Assembly: GCA_022705425.1 (NCBI GenBank)
Contig: JAKJEM010000025.1
Coordinates: 7,174-43,255, forward strand
Direction of reading: 5' to 3'
Length of the DNA stretch: 36,082 nt
From: Planctomycetota bacterium
Lineage (GTDB): Bacteria; Planctomycetota; Brocadiia; CAIUPP01
Part shown: positions 16,092-24,786 of the stretch, piece after piece
How the letters are laid out: every line of letters starts with the position of its first letter
Position numbering within the stretch: the stretch's first letter is position 1
The notes under the pieces: generated by a model
Database searches by the model: none
The model's input: the letters and a program-made list of their open reading frames with translations, nothing else
Told to the model about the DNA's origin: nothing
Program-made: the position numbers and the translations under genes

Positions 16092-17306
16092 TCACTCGCC
16101 GCTTGATGCAATCCGCTTCGCCACCGCCGCGATGAACTCCTCCGTCGTCACCCACGTGTTCCGCGCCGGCTCGTTCGCGTTGTGGACCAGCCGCGCCAGG
16201 TCCTTGGTCATCACCCCCTCCTCGATGCAGCCGAGGACGGAGCGCTCGACCTTGCCGGCGAAGGCGCTCAGTTCGGGCGTCTTGTCGAGCTGTCCGCGCT
16301 TCCGCAGTGCGCCCGTCCAGGCAAAGATCGTCGCCACGCTGTTGGTGCTCGTCGCCTTTCCGGCCAGATGGTCCTTGTAGTGGCGCGCCACGGTCCCGTG
16401 CGCCGCCTCGAACTCATAGCAGCCCTCGGGGCTGACCAGTTCGCTGGTCATCATCCCCAGCGACCCGAAACCGGCAGCCACCATGTCGCTCTGCACGTCG
16501 CCGTCGTAGTTCATCAGCGCCCAGAGGATCCCCCCCTCGTGCTTCATGATCTGCGCCACGGCGTCGTCAATCAGCAGGTAACGGTAGGAAATCCCCGCCG
16601 CCGCCATCTCCCCCTTCCGGCGCTCCGTCTCCTCCGCAAAGACCCCCTTGAAGAAGGTGTGGTACGTCTTGCTGATGGTATCCTTGGCGGAGAACCAGAT
16701 GTCAATCCGCTCGTCGAGCGCATATCGGATGCACGCCTGCGCGAAGGAGCGGATGGACTTCTCGGTATTGTGCATCCCCATCACGACGCCCGGCCCCTTG
16801 AACTCGTGAACCAGGCGGCGTTCCGGCGCGCCCGAGGCCGGCGTGAAGAGCAGCTCCATCCGCCCCGCGCCGGGGACGGACATCTCCGTGGCCTTGTAGA
16901 TGTCGCCATAGGCATGGCGCCCGATGACGATCGGCTTGCGCCAGCTCCGCACGGCGACCGGAACGTTCGCCGCCAGGATCGGCTTGCGGAAGACCGTGCC
17001 GTCCAGCTCGCTGCGGATCGTCCCGTTCGGGCTCGGCCAGGCCTTCTTCAGCTTGAGCTCCGCCACCTGGGCGATGCTCGGGGTGATCGTGGCGCACTTG
17101 ACGCCCACGCCGTGCTTGCGGATCGCGCGCGCGGCCTCGTGCGTCACCCGGTCATCCGTCGCGTCACGGTGCTCCAGCCCAAGGTCGTAGTACTCCAGCG
17201 GCACGTCCACGAAGGGGTGAATCAGTTGTTCCTTGACCTGACGCCAGATGATCCGCGTCATCTGGTCGCCGTCCATTTCGACAAGAGGGTTCCGGGCGCG
17301 AATCAT
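16092..17306 (-). CDS. icd: NADP-dependent isocitrate dehydrogenase, homodimeric eukaryote-like type
   Basis: A 404-residue TCA-cycle enzyme that oxidises isocitrate to 2-oxoglutarate. Motifs: [16 protein letters not shown] at the N-terminus, [28 protein letters not shown] (substrate phosphate loop region), [15 protein letters not shown]-like segment with the catalytic Lys, [22 protein letters not shown] with metal-binding Asp residues, and [11 protein letters not shown] for NADP binding. The length and these motifs match subfamily II, shared with mitochondrial IDP, not the E. coli Icd type. GGAAGGAG lies just before ATG 17306. It is transcribed divergently from guaA, from a promoter at 17345-17373. 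The position corresponding to MYNTDES in homologues reads MHNTEKS. Confidence 0.95.
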   Translation of the reverse strand: MIRARNPLVEMDGDQMTRIIWRQVKEQLIHPFVDVPLEYYDLGLEHRDATDDRVTHEAARAIRKHGVGVKCATITPSIAQVAELKLKKAWPSPNGTIRSELDGTVFRKPILAANVPVAVRSWRKPIVIGRHAYGDIYKATEMSVPGAGRMELLFTPASGAPERRLVHEFKGPGVVMGMHNTEKSIRSFAQACIRYALDERIDIWFSAKDTISKTYHTFFKGVFAEETERRKGEMAAAGISYRYLLIDDAVAQIMKHEGGILWALMNYDGDVQSDMVAAGFGSLGMMTSELVSPEGCYEFEAAHGTVARHYKDHLAGKATSTNSVATIFAWTGALRKRGQLDKTPELSAFAGKVERSVLGCIEEGVMTKDLARLVHNANEPARNTWVTTEEFIAAVAKRIASSGE

Positions 17307-17344
17307 CGGGGGTCTCCTTCCCAGGTTGGCCGGGCGTCCGGCGC

Positions 17345-17373
17345 ACTATACGGAAGCGGCGGCGGGGAGTCAA
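17345..17373 (-). promoter_or_regulatory. Predicted promoter for icd
   Basis: On the minus strand: TTGACT (17373-17368), a 17-bp spacer, and TATAGT (17350-17345). Transcription would start near 17338, about 30 nt before the icd start codon. Confidence 0.65.
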
Positions 17374-17418
17374 GAATGAGCGCCCAGGCCGGAAGAGTCC
17401 GCCAGGACGCGCCCTCTG

Positions 17419-17448
17419 TTGACGCCCCGCCGAAGACGGGCATATAAT
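17419..17448 (+). promoter_or_regulatory. Predicted promoter for guaA
   Basis: TTGACG (17419-17424), an 18-bp spacer, and a perfect TATAAT (17443-17448). Transcription would start near 17455, about 45 nt before guaA. It is divergent from the icd promoter with the -35 boxes about 45 bp apart. No guanine or PRPP riboswitch fits in this short leader. Confidence 0.65.
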
Positions 17449-17498
17449 CCGGCCCATGTGACCGCTGTCGCCATCTCGTCCTGACCGGAGGGCGTCCC

Positions 17499-19046
17499 TT
17501 GGACCTGCCTCACGAGACCGTGCTGATCCTGGACTTCGGCTCGCAATACGTGCAGTTGATCGCGCGGCGCGTCCGCGAACAGCACGTCTATTCCGAAATC
17601 GTGCCGCATACAATCACCGCCGCCGCCATCCGCAAGCGGGCGCCCAAGGGGTTGATCTTCAGCGGCGGCCCGGCCAGCGTCTATACCAAGGACGCCCCCC
17701 GCTGCGACCCCGATATCCTCCGCCTCGGCATCCCCATCCTGGGCATCTGCTACGGCATGCAGCTCGGCGCCACGCTGCTGGGCGGCCAGGTGAAGTCCGC
17801 CCCCGCGCGCGAGTTCGGCCGCACCACCCTGCACATCCTGCGCCACGAGAAGCTCCTCGCCGACCTCCCCGGCGAAATGACGGTCTGGAACAGCCACGGA
17901 GACCAGGTGGACGGGATATCCGAGGACTTCATCCCGATCGCCCGAACCGCCACCTGCCCTGTGGCGGCCGTCAAGCACCGCACAACCCCCTTCTACGGCG
18001 TCCAGTTCCACCCCGAGGTCTCGCACACCCCCCAGGGCCCGGCGCTGCTGGCGAACTTCCTGACGACGATCTGCCAGTGTCGCGGCGACTGGCGCATCCG
18101 AGCCTTCATTGACGCCACCGAGGCCGACATCCGCAAGAAGGTCGGCCGCGCCCACGTCGTCTGCGGCCTCTCCGGCGGCGTGGATTCCTCCGTCGTCGCC
18201 ATGCTCTGCCACCGCGCCATCGGCAAGCAGCTTCACTGCATCTTCGTGGACAACGGCCTCCTGCGCCTGAACGAGGCGCAGAGCGTCGAGAAGACCTTCC
18301 GCGACCACTTCAAGATGGACCTGATCGTGGCGGACGCGCGTCAGTTGTTCCTCGACCGCCTCCGCGACGTGGTGGACCCCGAAAAGAAGCGCAAGATCAT
18401 CGGCCACGCCTTCGTCGAAGTCTTCCGCGAAAAGGCGCGCGCCATCCCCGGCGCGCGCTTCCTCGCCCAGGGCACCCTCTACCCCGACGTGATCGAAAGC
18501 CGGTCGCCCACCGGCGCGCCCTCGGCCACGATCAAGACCCACCACAACGTCGGCGGCCTGCCGGCCGAGCTGGGCTTCGACCTGGTCGAGCCTCTGCGCG
18601 AGCTCTTCAAGGACGAGGTGCGCCAGATCGGCCTCGAGTTGGGAATGCCCGAGGACATGGTCTGGCGGCAGCCCTTCCCCGGCCCCGGACTGGCCGTGCG
18701 CATCTGCGGCGAGGTGACCGCCCAGCGCCTGGACATCCTGCGCAAGGCGGACGCCGTCGTCCTCGATGAGATTCGGAAGGCCGACCTCTACCGCAAGCTC
18801 GGACAGAGCTTTGCCGTGCTCGTCCCCGTCAAGTCCGTCGGCGTCATGGGCGACGAACGCACCCATGAAAACGTCCTCGCCGTCCGGGCGGTCGAAACGG
18901 TGGACTACATGACGGCGGACTGGGCGCGCCTGCCCTACGACGTCCTCGCCCGCATCTCGAACCGCGTCATTAATGAAGTGCGCGGCGTCAACCGGGTGGT
19001 GTACGACATCTCCAGCAAGCCCCCCAGCACAATCGAGTGGGAATAA
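17499..19046 (+). CDS. guaA: GMP synthase (glutamine-hydrolysing)
   Basis: A 515-residue enzyme that converts XMP to GMP using glutamine and ATP. The N-terminal class I glutamine amidotransferase domain starts with ILDFGSQY and carries C84 (GICYGMQ), H171 and E173 (FHPEVSH). The ATP pyrophosphatase domain has the P-loop SGGVDSS (225-231). The C-terminal dimerisation domain contains [10 protein letters not shown] and ends with the characteristic KPPSTIEWE. The length is standard. The start is a TTG at 17499, chosen because homology begins six residues later, GGAGGG lies 6 bp upstream, and no ATG or GTG fits. The oxidoreductase gene follows after 16 bp, so the two probably share a transcript. 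Confidence 0.97.
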   Translation: MDLPHETVLILDFGSQYVQLIARRVREQHVYSEIVPHTITAAAIRKRAPKGLIFSGGPASVYTKDAPRCDPDILRLGIPILGICYGMQLGATLLGGQVKSAPAREFGRTTLHILRHEKLLADLPGEMTVWNSHGDQVDGISEDFIPIARTATCPVAAVKHRTTPFYGVQFHPEVSHTPQGPALLANFLTTICQCRGDWRIRAFIDATEADIRKKVGRAHVVCGLSGGVDSSVVAMLCHRAIGKQLHCIFVDNGLLRLNEAQSVEKTFRDHFKMDLIVADARQLFLDRLRDVVDPEKKRKIIGHAFVEVFREKARAIPGARFLAQGTLYPDVIESRSPTGAPSATIKTHHNVGGLPAELGFDLVEPLRELFKDEVRQIGLELGMPEDMVWRQPFPGPGLAVRICGEVTAQRLDILRKADAVVLDEIRKADLYRKLGQSFAVLVPVKSVGVMGDERTHENVLAVRAVETVDYMTADWARLPYDVLARISNRVINEVRGVNRVVYDISSKPPSTIEWE

Positions 19047-19062
19047 CCTGGGACCTCGACCC

Positions 19063-20241
19063 GTGATCAACCTTGGCCTTCTCGGCTGCGGCCTGCGCGG
19101 AATGTACCTCGCGCGCGCGATGGGCCAGGACCCGCGCGTGCGCATTTCGGCCCTCTGCGACCTCGACGCCGAACGACTCGAGATCGCCCGCCGCCAGTCC
19201 GAACGCTTCGCCCCGCGAACTTACGCCCGCAGCGAGGACTTCCTCCGCGACCCGCAGCTCGATGCCGTGATTGTGGCCACCCATGACGCTGCCCATGGAC
19301 GCAACGGTCTCGATGTCCTCCGCGCCCGGAAACACCTCTTCCTCGAAAAGCCCATGGCGCAGACGATCGCCGAATGCGACGCCATGATCGCCGAATGGAA
19401 GAAGGTCCGGACCGTCTTCATGATCGGGCTTGAACTGCGCTACTGCTCCCTCTGCGAACAGATGAAGAAGATCATCGAGGACGGCCGCATCGGCGAAGTC
19501 GTCCTGGGCTATGCCGTGGACAACGTCTCCGTCGGGGGGCAGTATTACTTCCACGGGCCGCGACGGAAGAAGGACTACATCCTCTCCCTCGTGCTCGAAA
19601 AGGGAACCCACACTCTGGACCTGATGAACTGGTTTATCGGCTCCTCGCCGAACCGGGTGTACTCCGAGGGCGGACTGAACGTCTTCGGACGGACGGCCCC
19701 CGCCGACAAGCGGTGCCGCGACTGCGACGAAGCGGCGGCCTGCCCCTACTTCGTTTCGCATACCAAGGGCATGAAGATGGACTACGGCGAGCAGACCCTC
19801 CAACAGCCCGACCTGTGCGTCTATGGGCGCGACGCCGACGTCCACGACAACTCGGTGCTGACCGTGCGCTACGCCAACGGCGCGCGCATGACCTATGTCG
19901 AATGCCACTTCACCCCCGACTACACCCGCGAGTTCACCCTCATCGGAACACGCGGGCGGATGTACGGCTTCTACAACAACCAGCAGAACTTCCGCATCGA
20001 ACTGACCTGGCGTCACTCCCCCGCCAAGGAGGTGCTCTACCCCGAGCGCCGCCCCGGCGGCCACGGCGGCGGCGACCCCGGAATCCAGAAGGAGTTCCTC
20101 GATCGCGTCGAAGCCGGAAACCCGTGCGCCTTCGGCGTACGCGGCGCGCGCGACAGCGCGGCCATCGCCATCGCGGCGGCCGAGTCCGCCGAGAACGGAC
20201 AGCCCGTTACTCTGCCCCCCTCCCCCGACGGCATTGAGTAA
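19063..20241 (+). CDS. Gfo/Idh/MocA-family NAD(P)-dependent oxidoreductase
   Basis: A 392-residue protein. The N-terminal Rossmann fold has LGLLGCGLRGMYLA and ends its second strand in CDLDAERL. The family's EKPMA motif lies near residue 105, and the presumed catalytic region is KGTHTLDLMNWF. In the middle is a cysteine cluster, CRDCDEAAACPYF, seen in a subgroup of the family and possibly metal-binding. Members oxidise or rearrange sugars and cyclitols; the substrate is not predictable. The start is a GTG at 19063, just before the Rossmann strand VINLGLLG; the frame is open further upstream but only inside guaA. The ribosome-binding site is weak (TGGGA). It lies 16 bp after guaA with no functional link evident. 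Confidence 0.88.
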   Translation: MINLGLLGCGLRGMYLARAMGQDPRVRISALCDLDAERLEIARRQSERFAPRTYARSEDFLRDPQLDAVIVATHDAAHGRNGLDVLRARKHLFLEKPMAQTIAECDAMIAEWKKVRTVFMIGLELRYCSLCEQMKKIIEDGRIGEVVLGYAVDNVSVGGQYYFHGPRRKKDYILSLVLEKGTHTLDLMNWFIGSSPNRVYSEGGLNVFGRTAPADKRCRDCDEAAACPYFVSHTKGMKMDYGEQTLQQPDLCVYGRDADVHDNSVLTVRYANGARMTYVECHFTPDYTREFTLIGTRGRMYGFYNNQQNFRIELTWRHSPAKEVLYPERRPGGHGGGDPGIQKEFLDRVEAGNPCAFGVRGARDSAAIAIAAAESAENGQPVTLPPSPDGIE

Positions 20242-20326
20242 CGCACTCTCCGTCCAGGAACGCAACCTCAACGCGTATAACGGTTTGCGCGCATGACCCT
20301 GCGCCAGTGCGCGCCGCCGTCCTTCT

Positions 20327-20359
20327 GCTGTAAGTCATGTATAAGCCATGATTTACAGC
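20327..20359. promoter_or_regulatory. 13-bp hairpin/palindrome upstream of the nusA promoter
   Basis: Left arm 20327-20339 (GCTGTAAGTCATG), 7-nt spacer TATAAGC, right arm 20347-20359 (CATGATTTACAGC). All 13 positions pair in RNA, with one G-U. It lies 18 bp upstream of the -35 box. It could be an operator-type palindrome, or a terminator for the guaA-oxidoreductase transcript, since TTTCTC follows. The sequence shows it clearly; the role is not decided. Confidence 0.55.
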
Positions 20360-20376
20360 TTTCTCGCTCGCCCGGC

Positions 20377-20405
20377 TTGACAGCCCCCCCCCGCAGTGCT
20401 AGAAT
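20377..20405 (+). promoter_or_regulatory. Strong promoter of the nusA-infB operon
   Basis: A perfect TTGACA (20377-20382), a 17-bp spacer containing a run of nine C, and TAGAAT (20400-20405). Transcription would start near 20412, giving a leader of about 247 nt before nusA. It is the closest match to the sigma-70 consensus -35 in the window. Confidence 0.75.
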
Positions 20406-20468
20406 CACATTTCAGGAACCGTCTGGAAGTCGTCTCTGTGGTATTCCGGCCTTTCTGACGGGAGGGCC

Positions 20469-20474
20469 ATGTAG
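20469..20474 (+). other. Start-stop mini-ORF (ATG TAG) in the nusA leader
   Basis: ATG at 20469-20471 is followed at once by TAG. GGGAGGG (20460-20466) lies just upstream, and most of it is inside hairpin 20448-20468. A ribosome could initiate and stall or terminate at once here. The spacing is short (2-4 nt), so chance is a real alternative. Confidence 0.25.
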
Positions 20475-20579
20475 CAAATAGAACTCAGGCCCGATTCGGC
20501 GTAGCGAATCGGATCAGCTTGCGCTGGGCGGCGCGGACTGTTTGCGTTGCCTGAGCCGGCGCCTTTTGCCGAGGCGCGG

Positions 20580-20609
20580 AAAGTGGGTTCGTTACGTCCC
20601 ACTTTTTTT
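20580..20609 (+). terminator. Intrinsic terminator within the nusA leader
   Basis: AAAGTGGG (20580-20587), a 10-nt loop, and CCCACTTT (20598-20605), in a run of seven T (20603-20609). It is a textbook rho-independent terminator on the plus strand. It ends about 50 bp before the nusA start codon, so nusA-infB expression from the upstream promoter requires read-through or antitermination. Confidence 0.85.
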
Positions 20610-20658
20610 GTCGCCCATGCGTTGCAGCGTCCTGCTGACGGCGAGACAGGAGAGAGAG

Positions 20659-21831
20659 ATGAACCCGGTCGAACTGCTGCGCCTGGTGGACAGCCTCCAC
20701 CGCGAGAAGGGGATAGACTCGGAGTCGGTCTTCCAAGGGATCGAAGCCGCCCTCCTTTCCGCCGCACGCAAGCATCTCGGCGCCACCGAAGGCTTTGTGG
20801 TGCAGATCAACCGCGAGACAGGCGAAATCCGCGCCAGCGACGGCGAACGCGAGATTGACCCCGCCGAACTGGGACGCATCGCCGCCCAAACGGCCAAACA
20901 GGTCATGATCCAGAAGCTCCGCGAGGCCGAGCGCGAGTCCATCTCCCACGATTTCACCGACCGCGTCCACACCGTCGTCACCGGCGCCGTCCAGCGCTTC
21001 GAAGGCCCCAACATCATCGTCACCCTCCCCCGGACCGAGGGCTTCCTCCCCAAGTCCGAACAGATCGCCAACGAAACCTACCACATCGGCGAACGCCTCC
21101 GCGCCATGATCATCGAGGTCCGCGCCGTCGGCACCCGCATTCGCGTCGTCCTCAGCCGCAGCCACCCCGAGTTCGTCCGGCGGCTCTTCGAAATCGAAGT
21201 GCCGGAGGTCGGCGAAGGGATCGTCGAAATCCGCTCCATCGCCCGCGAGGCCGGTTACCGCACGAAGATCGCCGTCGCCTCGCGCGACCCGCGCGTGGAC
21301 AGCGTCGGCGCCTGCGTCGGCGTCCAGGGCTCGCGCATCAAGAGCATCGTGGACGAACTCAACGGCGAGAAGATTGACATCGTGCCGTGGACCGACCAGA
21401 CCGACACCTTCATCCTCAAGACGCTGAAGCCCGCCGAGGTGGAATCCATCCACCTCGACGACACCCGCCGCCACGCGCTGGTGATCGTGCCGGAGGACCA
21501 GCTTTCGCTGGCCATCGGCAAGCGCGGACAAAATGTGCGGCTCGCCTCCAAGTTGACCGGCTGGGACATAGACATCAAGTCCCGTCCGAAGCCTGAAGAG
21601 AAGGCCAGGGAAAGCGTCGCAACGGCCACGCCCGAAACCGCGGCCGCCGCCGACGCGTCCGCCCCGGCGGAGCCGGCGTCCGCAACGCCCGAGCCCGCGC
21701 CGGACGCCACGCCGGAGCCGCCTCCCGCCGTCTCCGCCACGGACCCCGCGCCTTCCCCGGAGACGCCGCCGGCGCCGCCGCCCATCCAGCCGCCGGAGAC
21801 GCCCGCGTCTTCGGCCGGAGAGAACAAGTAG
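20659..21831 (+). CDS. nusA: Transcription termination/antitermination factor NusA
   Basis: A 390-residue RNA polymerase-binding factor that modulates pausing and termination. An N-terminal domain (about 1-125) contacts polymerase. An S1 domain ([27 protein letters not shown]) follows. Two KH domains come next: the first has [18 protein letters not shown], the second [18 protein letters not shown]. After residue 315 comes a Pro/Ala/Glu-rich low-complexity tail of about 75 residues in place of the acidic repeats of E. coli NusA. ATG 20659 has AGGAGAG upstream. No rimP gene precedes it, unlike the usual order. The upstream leader ends in a terminator, so NusA may influence its own synthesis. 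infB begins 13 bp downstream. Confidence 0.96.
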   Translation: MNPVELLRLVDSLHREKGIDSESVFQGIEAALLSAARKHLGATEGFVVQINRETGEIRASDGEREIDPAELGRIAAQTAKQVMIQKLREAERESISHDFTDRVHTVVTGAVQRFEGPNIIVTLPRTEGFLPKSEQIANETYHIGERLRAMIIEVRAVGTRIRVVLSRSHPEFVRRLFEIEVPEVGEGIVEIRSIAREAGYRTKIAVASRDPRVDSVGACVGVQGSRIKSIVDELNGEKIDIVPWTDQTDTFILKTLKPAEVESIHLDDTRRHALVIVPEDQLSLAIGKRGQNVRLASKLTGWDIDIKSRPKPEEKARESVATATPETAAAADASAPAEPASATPEPAPDATPEPPPAVSATDPAPSPETPPAPPPIQPPETPASSAGENK

Positions 21832-21844
21832 GAGCGTCCCGTAG

Positions 21845-24476
21845 ATGCGTCTTTATGAGCTGGCTCGCGACCTGGGTTTGTCGAGCGCGGAAGCGATCGC
21901 GCTGGCGACGCAACTGGGCATCAAGGTCGGTAATCGCCTCAGTGGCTTGAGCGAACCCGACGCCGCCGCGCTGCGCAAGGCGGTCGCCGAGAAGGGCGGC
22001 CGCCAAGCCGCCCGTCGCCCCGACAGCGCGTCCCGGAGCCCCGACGGCAACGCCCGGCGCGCGCCCCCCCCTGCGCGGCCAGCCCAAGGGCCCCGTCACG
22101 CCCCCCCGCCCGCCGCGTCCGCCGCGCGAGACCTTCAAGGCCCAGATCATCGGCCGCATCGAACTGCCGCCGCCGCGTCCCCCGGCCCCCCCGCGCGGCG
22201 CACCGCGCCCGGGCGGACCCGCCTTCCAGCGCCCCGGTGGACCCGCCTTCCAACGCCCCAGCGGACCCGCCTTCCAGCGCCCGGGAAGCAGCGGACCCGC
22301 CTTCCAGCGCCCCTCGCAGCAGCCGCCGCGCCCTCCCCAGGGCGGACAAGGTCGCCCCGGCGCAATGCCCCCGCCCCCCGGCTTCATGCCGCCCAAGGGC
22401 TTCCTCCCCCCGCCGAAGCCCCGCTCCCAGGAAGAAACCAAACTCCGCCTCCCCGGCGACGACAGCGACGCCGCCAAGGGCGGACGCCGACGCCGCAAGG
22501 GCGGCACGGGCCGCCCTGCGGACATCGTAAGTGAGTTGGACATCCTGCAGAAGCCGCAAGCGGGAACGGGACGCTTCGTCCCGCCCTCGACGGTGCCGCG
22601 CTTCCCCCGGCGCGGCGGCATCCGCCGTTCGCGTCCGCGCTCCGCGCGCCCGACCGGCGCCCCCGGCGTCGCCCCGGCGCCGCGCCCCACCAGCTTCACC
22701 GTCGAAACGCCCATCTCCATCAAAGACCTGTCCGCCATCCTCGGCATCAAGGCCAACGTCATCATGCTCAAGCTGATGACGCAAGGCGCGCTCCTGAACA
22801 TCAACGCCGTCCTCGGCGCCGACCAGGTGCGCCAGCTCGCCAAGGAACTCAGCCTCGATATCACCCTGCGCGCCGCCGAAACGGCCGAGACCGCCGTCGA
22901 GCACATTGAAGCCCGTGAGGACAAGGCCGAAGACCTCCAGCCCAGGCCCCCCGTCGTCACCTTCATGGGCCACGTGGACCACGGCAAGACCTCGCTGCTC
23001 GACTGCATCCGCAAGACCGAAGTGGCCGCCCACGAGCACGGCGGCATCACGCAGCACATCGGCGCGAACCGCGTCACCCTCGGCGACAAGACCGTCGTCT
23101 TCCTCGACACCCCCGGCCACGAAGCCTTCACGGCCATGCGCTCGCGCGGCGCGAACGTCACGGACATCGCCACCCTTGTCGTCGCCGCCGATGACGGCGT
23201 CATGCCCCAGACGGAGGAGGCCATTGACCACGCCAAGGCCGCCGGCGTCCCGATCGTCGTCGCCGTCAACAAGTGCGACAAGCCGGAGGCCAACCCGCAA
23301 CGCGTCCGCCAGGAATTGACCAAGCTCGGCCTCCAGCCCGAAGAATGGGGCGGCGACACCGTCTTTGTGGACGTCTCCGCCATCACCGGCGAGGGCGTGG
23401 ACGATCTCGTGGAGATGCTCGCCCTGGTGGCTGAACTGCGCGAACTGAAGGCCAACCCCAACAAGCCCGCGCTCGGCACCGTCCTCGACGCCAACGTCTC
23501 CGGCAGCCGCGGCCCGGTGGCCACCGTCCTGGTCCAGGACGGCACACTCCGCATCGGCGACGTGATCGTCTCCGGCGGCGCGTTCGGTCGCGTCAAAGCC
23601 ATCTACGACGACCGCGACCGCCCCCTGCGCGAGGCCGGCCCCTCCACCCCCGTGGCCGTCGTCGGCTTCGACACGCTCCCCGACGCCGGCGACCGCCTCG
23701 TGGTGCTCGACGATATCCAGAAAGCGCGAGCCATCGCGGAGCAGCGCGTCGCGCGCGCCCGCCAGGCCGCCGCCAACAAGCGCGACCACGTCAGCCTGGA
23801 GAACCTCTTCAGCTCCATCGAGCAGGGCCGCGTCAAGGAACTCCGCCTCATTGTCAAGGCCGATGTCCGCGGCACCATCGAGGCGCTTAACAAAATCCTC
23901 GGCGAGATCGTCAGCAAGGAAGTCAAGCTGCACGTCATGCGCGCCTCCGTGGGCGAAATCACCACCTCCGATGTCCTCCTGGCCGACGCCTCGGACGCCA
24001 TCATCGTCGGAATGAACGCCGTGCCGAACACCGCCGCCCGCGCCCTCGCGGAGCAGAAGGGCGTCGCCATCCACACCTACACCGTCATCTACCGCGTCAA
24101 GGAAGAGATCGAGAAGGCCCTCGCCGGCATGCTCTCGCCCGAGGAGAAGGAAGTCGTCACCGGCCACGCCGAGGTGCGCCGCCTCTTCCGCATCACCCGC
24201 GTCGGCAATGTCGCCGGCTGCTACGTCCGCGACGGCGTCATCGGCCGCAATCACCGCGTGCGTCTCCTCCGCGACGGCGTCGTCGTCCATACCGGCAAAC
24301 TCGGCTCGTTGCGCCGCGAAAAGGACGACGTCCGCGAGGTCCGCGAAGGCTTCGAGTGCGGAATGCACATCGAGGGTTACGACGATCTCAAGACCGGCGA
24401 CGTGATCGAAAGCTTCACGGTCGAAAAGGTGGCGCGGACCCTCAGCGGGTCCGCCGCCCCGACCGCCGGCGGTTAG
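21845..24476 (+). CDS. infB: Translation initiation factor IF-2, reading frame broken by a +1 shift
   Basis: IF-2 brings fMet-tRNA to the 30S subunit. The first frame (from ATG 21845) encodes the IF2_N domain ([14 protein letters not shown] to RKAVAEK). The rest lies in the +1 frame: a Pro-rich linker with four AFQRP repeats, a second IF2_N-like domain ([15 protein letters not shown]), the G domain with P-loop GHVDHGKTS (22968-22994), DTPGHEAF and NKCD, then domains II-IV, ending at 24476. The shift must fall between 21951 (after a stop in the second frame) and about 22080, where the second frame is clearly coding. The C8 run at 22064-22071 is the best candidate. A sequencing error is most likely; a true slippage site is possible. 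Internal starts such as ATG 22365 could make a short form. There is no obvious second ORF function. Confidence 0.9.
22064..22071 (+). other. infB: C8 homopolymer, candidate frameshift site in infB
   Basis: Eight consecutive C follow GCG. Skipping one C joins the upstream frame (…NARRAPP) to the downstream frame (LRGQPKGPV…). The linker is low-complexity, so the exact point cannot be fixed by homology; positions from about 21985 on are also possible. Confidence 0.5.
22212..22313 (+). repeat. infB: 24-bp in-frame tandem repeat in the IF-2 linker
   Basis: Four copies of a 24-bp unit (22212-22235, 22236-22259, 22260-22283, 22290-22313), with a 6-bp insertion before the last. They encode [24 protein letters not shown] and SGPAFQRP. 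The near identity at DNA level suggests recent expansion in the flexible linker. Confidence 0.85.
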
Positions 24477-24492
24477 GCGCGGGAGAGCGCGG

Positions 24493-24774
24493 ATGGTCGT
24501 CGGCGTCCTGCGGTTGAAGCTCATGATTCCCGGCGCGCACTCGCTGAAGGACAAGCGCCGGGCGTTGCGCGGACTCAAGGACCGCCTCCGCGCGCAGCAC
24601 AACGTCTCCGTAGCCGAGGTGGACGCCCACGACGTCTGGCAGACGGCGGTCCTCGGTGTCGCAGCCGTGGGCGTGGATCGCGCGTCGGCCGAAGGCGCGC
24701 TCGACCGGGCCGCCGCGCTGGCCCGCATGAGCAGCCAGGTGGTCCTGGCACGCGCCGAGAAGGAATTTGTTTGA
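24493..24774 (+). CDS. ylxP: YlxP/DUF503 family protein
   Basis: A 93-residue protein with the family pattern VVGVLRLKLMIPGAHSLKDKRR at the N-terminus and VSVAEVDAHDVWQTAVLGVAAVG in the middle, ending in VLARAEKEFV. DUF503 proteins are short and very often encoded between infB and rbfA, as here; the family is linked to ribosome biogenesis or translation but its role is not settled. GGGAGAG precedes ATG 24493. Its stop codon lies within the Shine-Dalgarno region of rbfA, which suggests coupled translation. Confidence 0.85.
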   Translation: MVVGVLRLKLMIPGAHSLKDKRRALRGLKDRLRAQHNVSVAEVDAHDVWQTAVLGVAAVGVDRASAEGALDRAAALARMSSQVVLARAEKEFV

Positions 24775-24786
24775 GGTGGCGGATCC

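Larger units (their letters stand above)
20412..20609 (+). ncRNA. Structured leader RNA of nusA ending in an intrinsic terminator
   Basis: About 198 nt between the promoter and the terminator, with successive helices. (1) GGCCTTTC (20448-20455) pairs with GGAGGGCC (20461-20468). (2) CTCAGGC (20484-20490) closes onto GCCTGAG (20549-20555), enclosing a perfect hairpin CCGATTCG/CGAATCGG (20491-20512) and a small CAGC/GCTG hairpin (20515-20526). (3) CCGGCGCC/GGCGCGG (20556-20579) is imperfect. (4) The terminator follows at 20580-20609. Such a layout fits an attenuator controlling the nusA operon, or a free-standing small RNA. It does not match tRNA, SRP RNA, tmRNA or a riboswitch class I can recognise. 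Transcript ends are predicted only. Confidence 0.55.

Noticed and set aside
20412-20609. nusA leader considered as a tRNA, SRP RNA or tmRNA
   Set aside because: There is no T-loop sequence, no SRP GGAA tetraloop region, and it is too short for tmRNA. 6S RNA cannot be fully excluded by eye but the end-to-end pairing expected of it is not seen.
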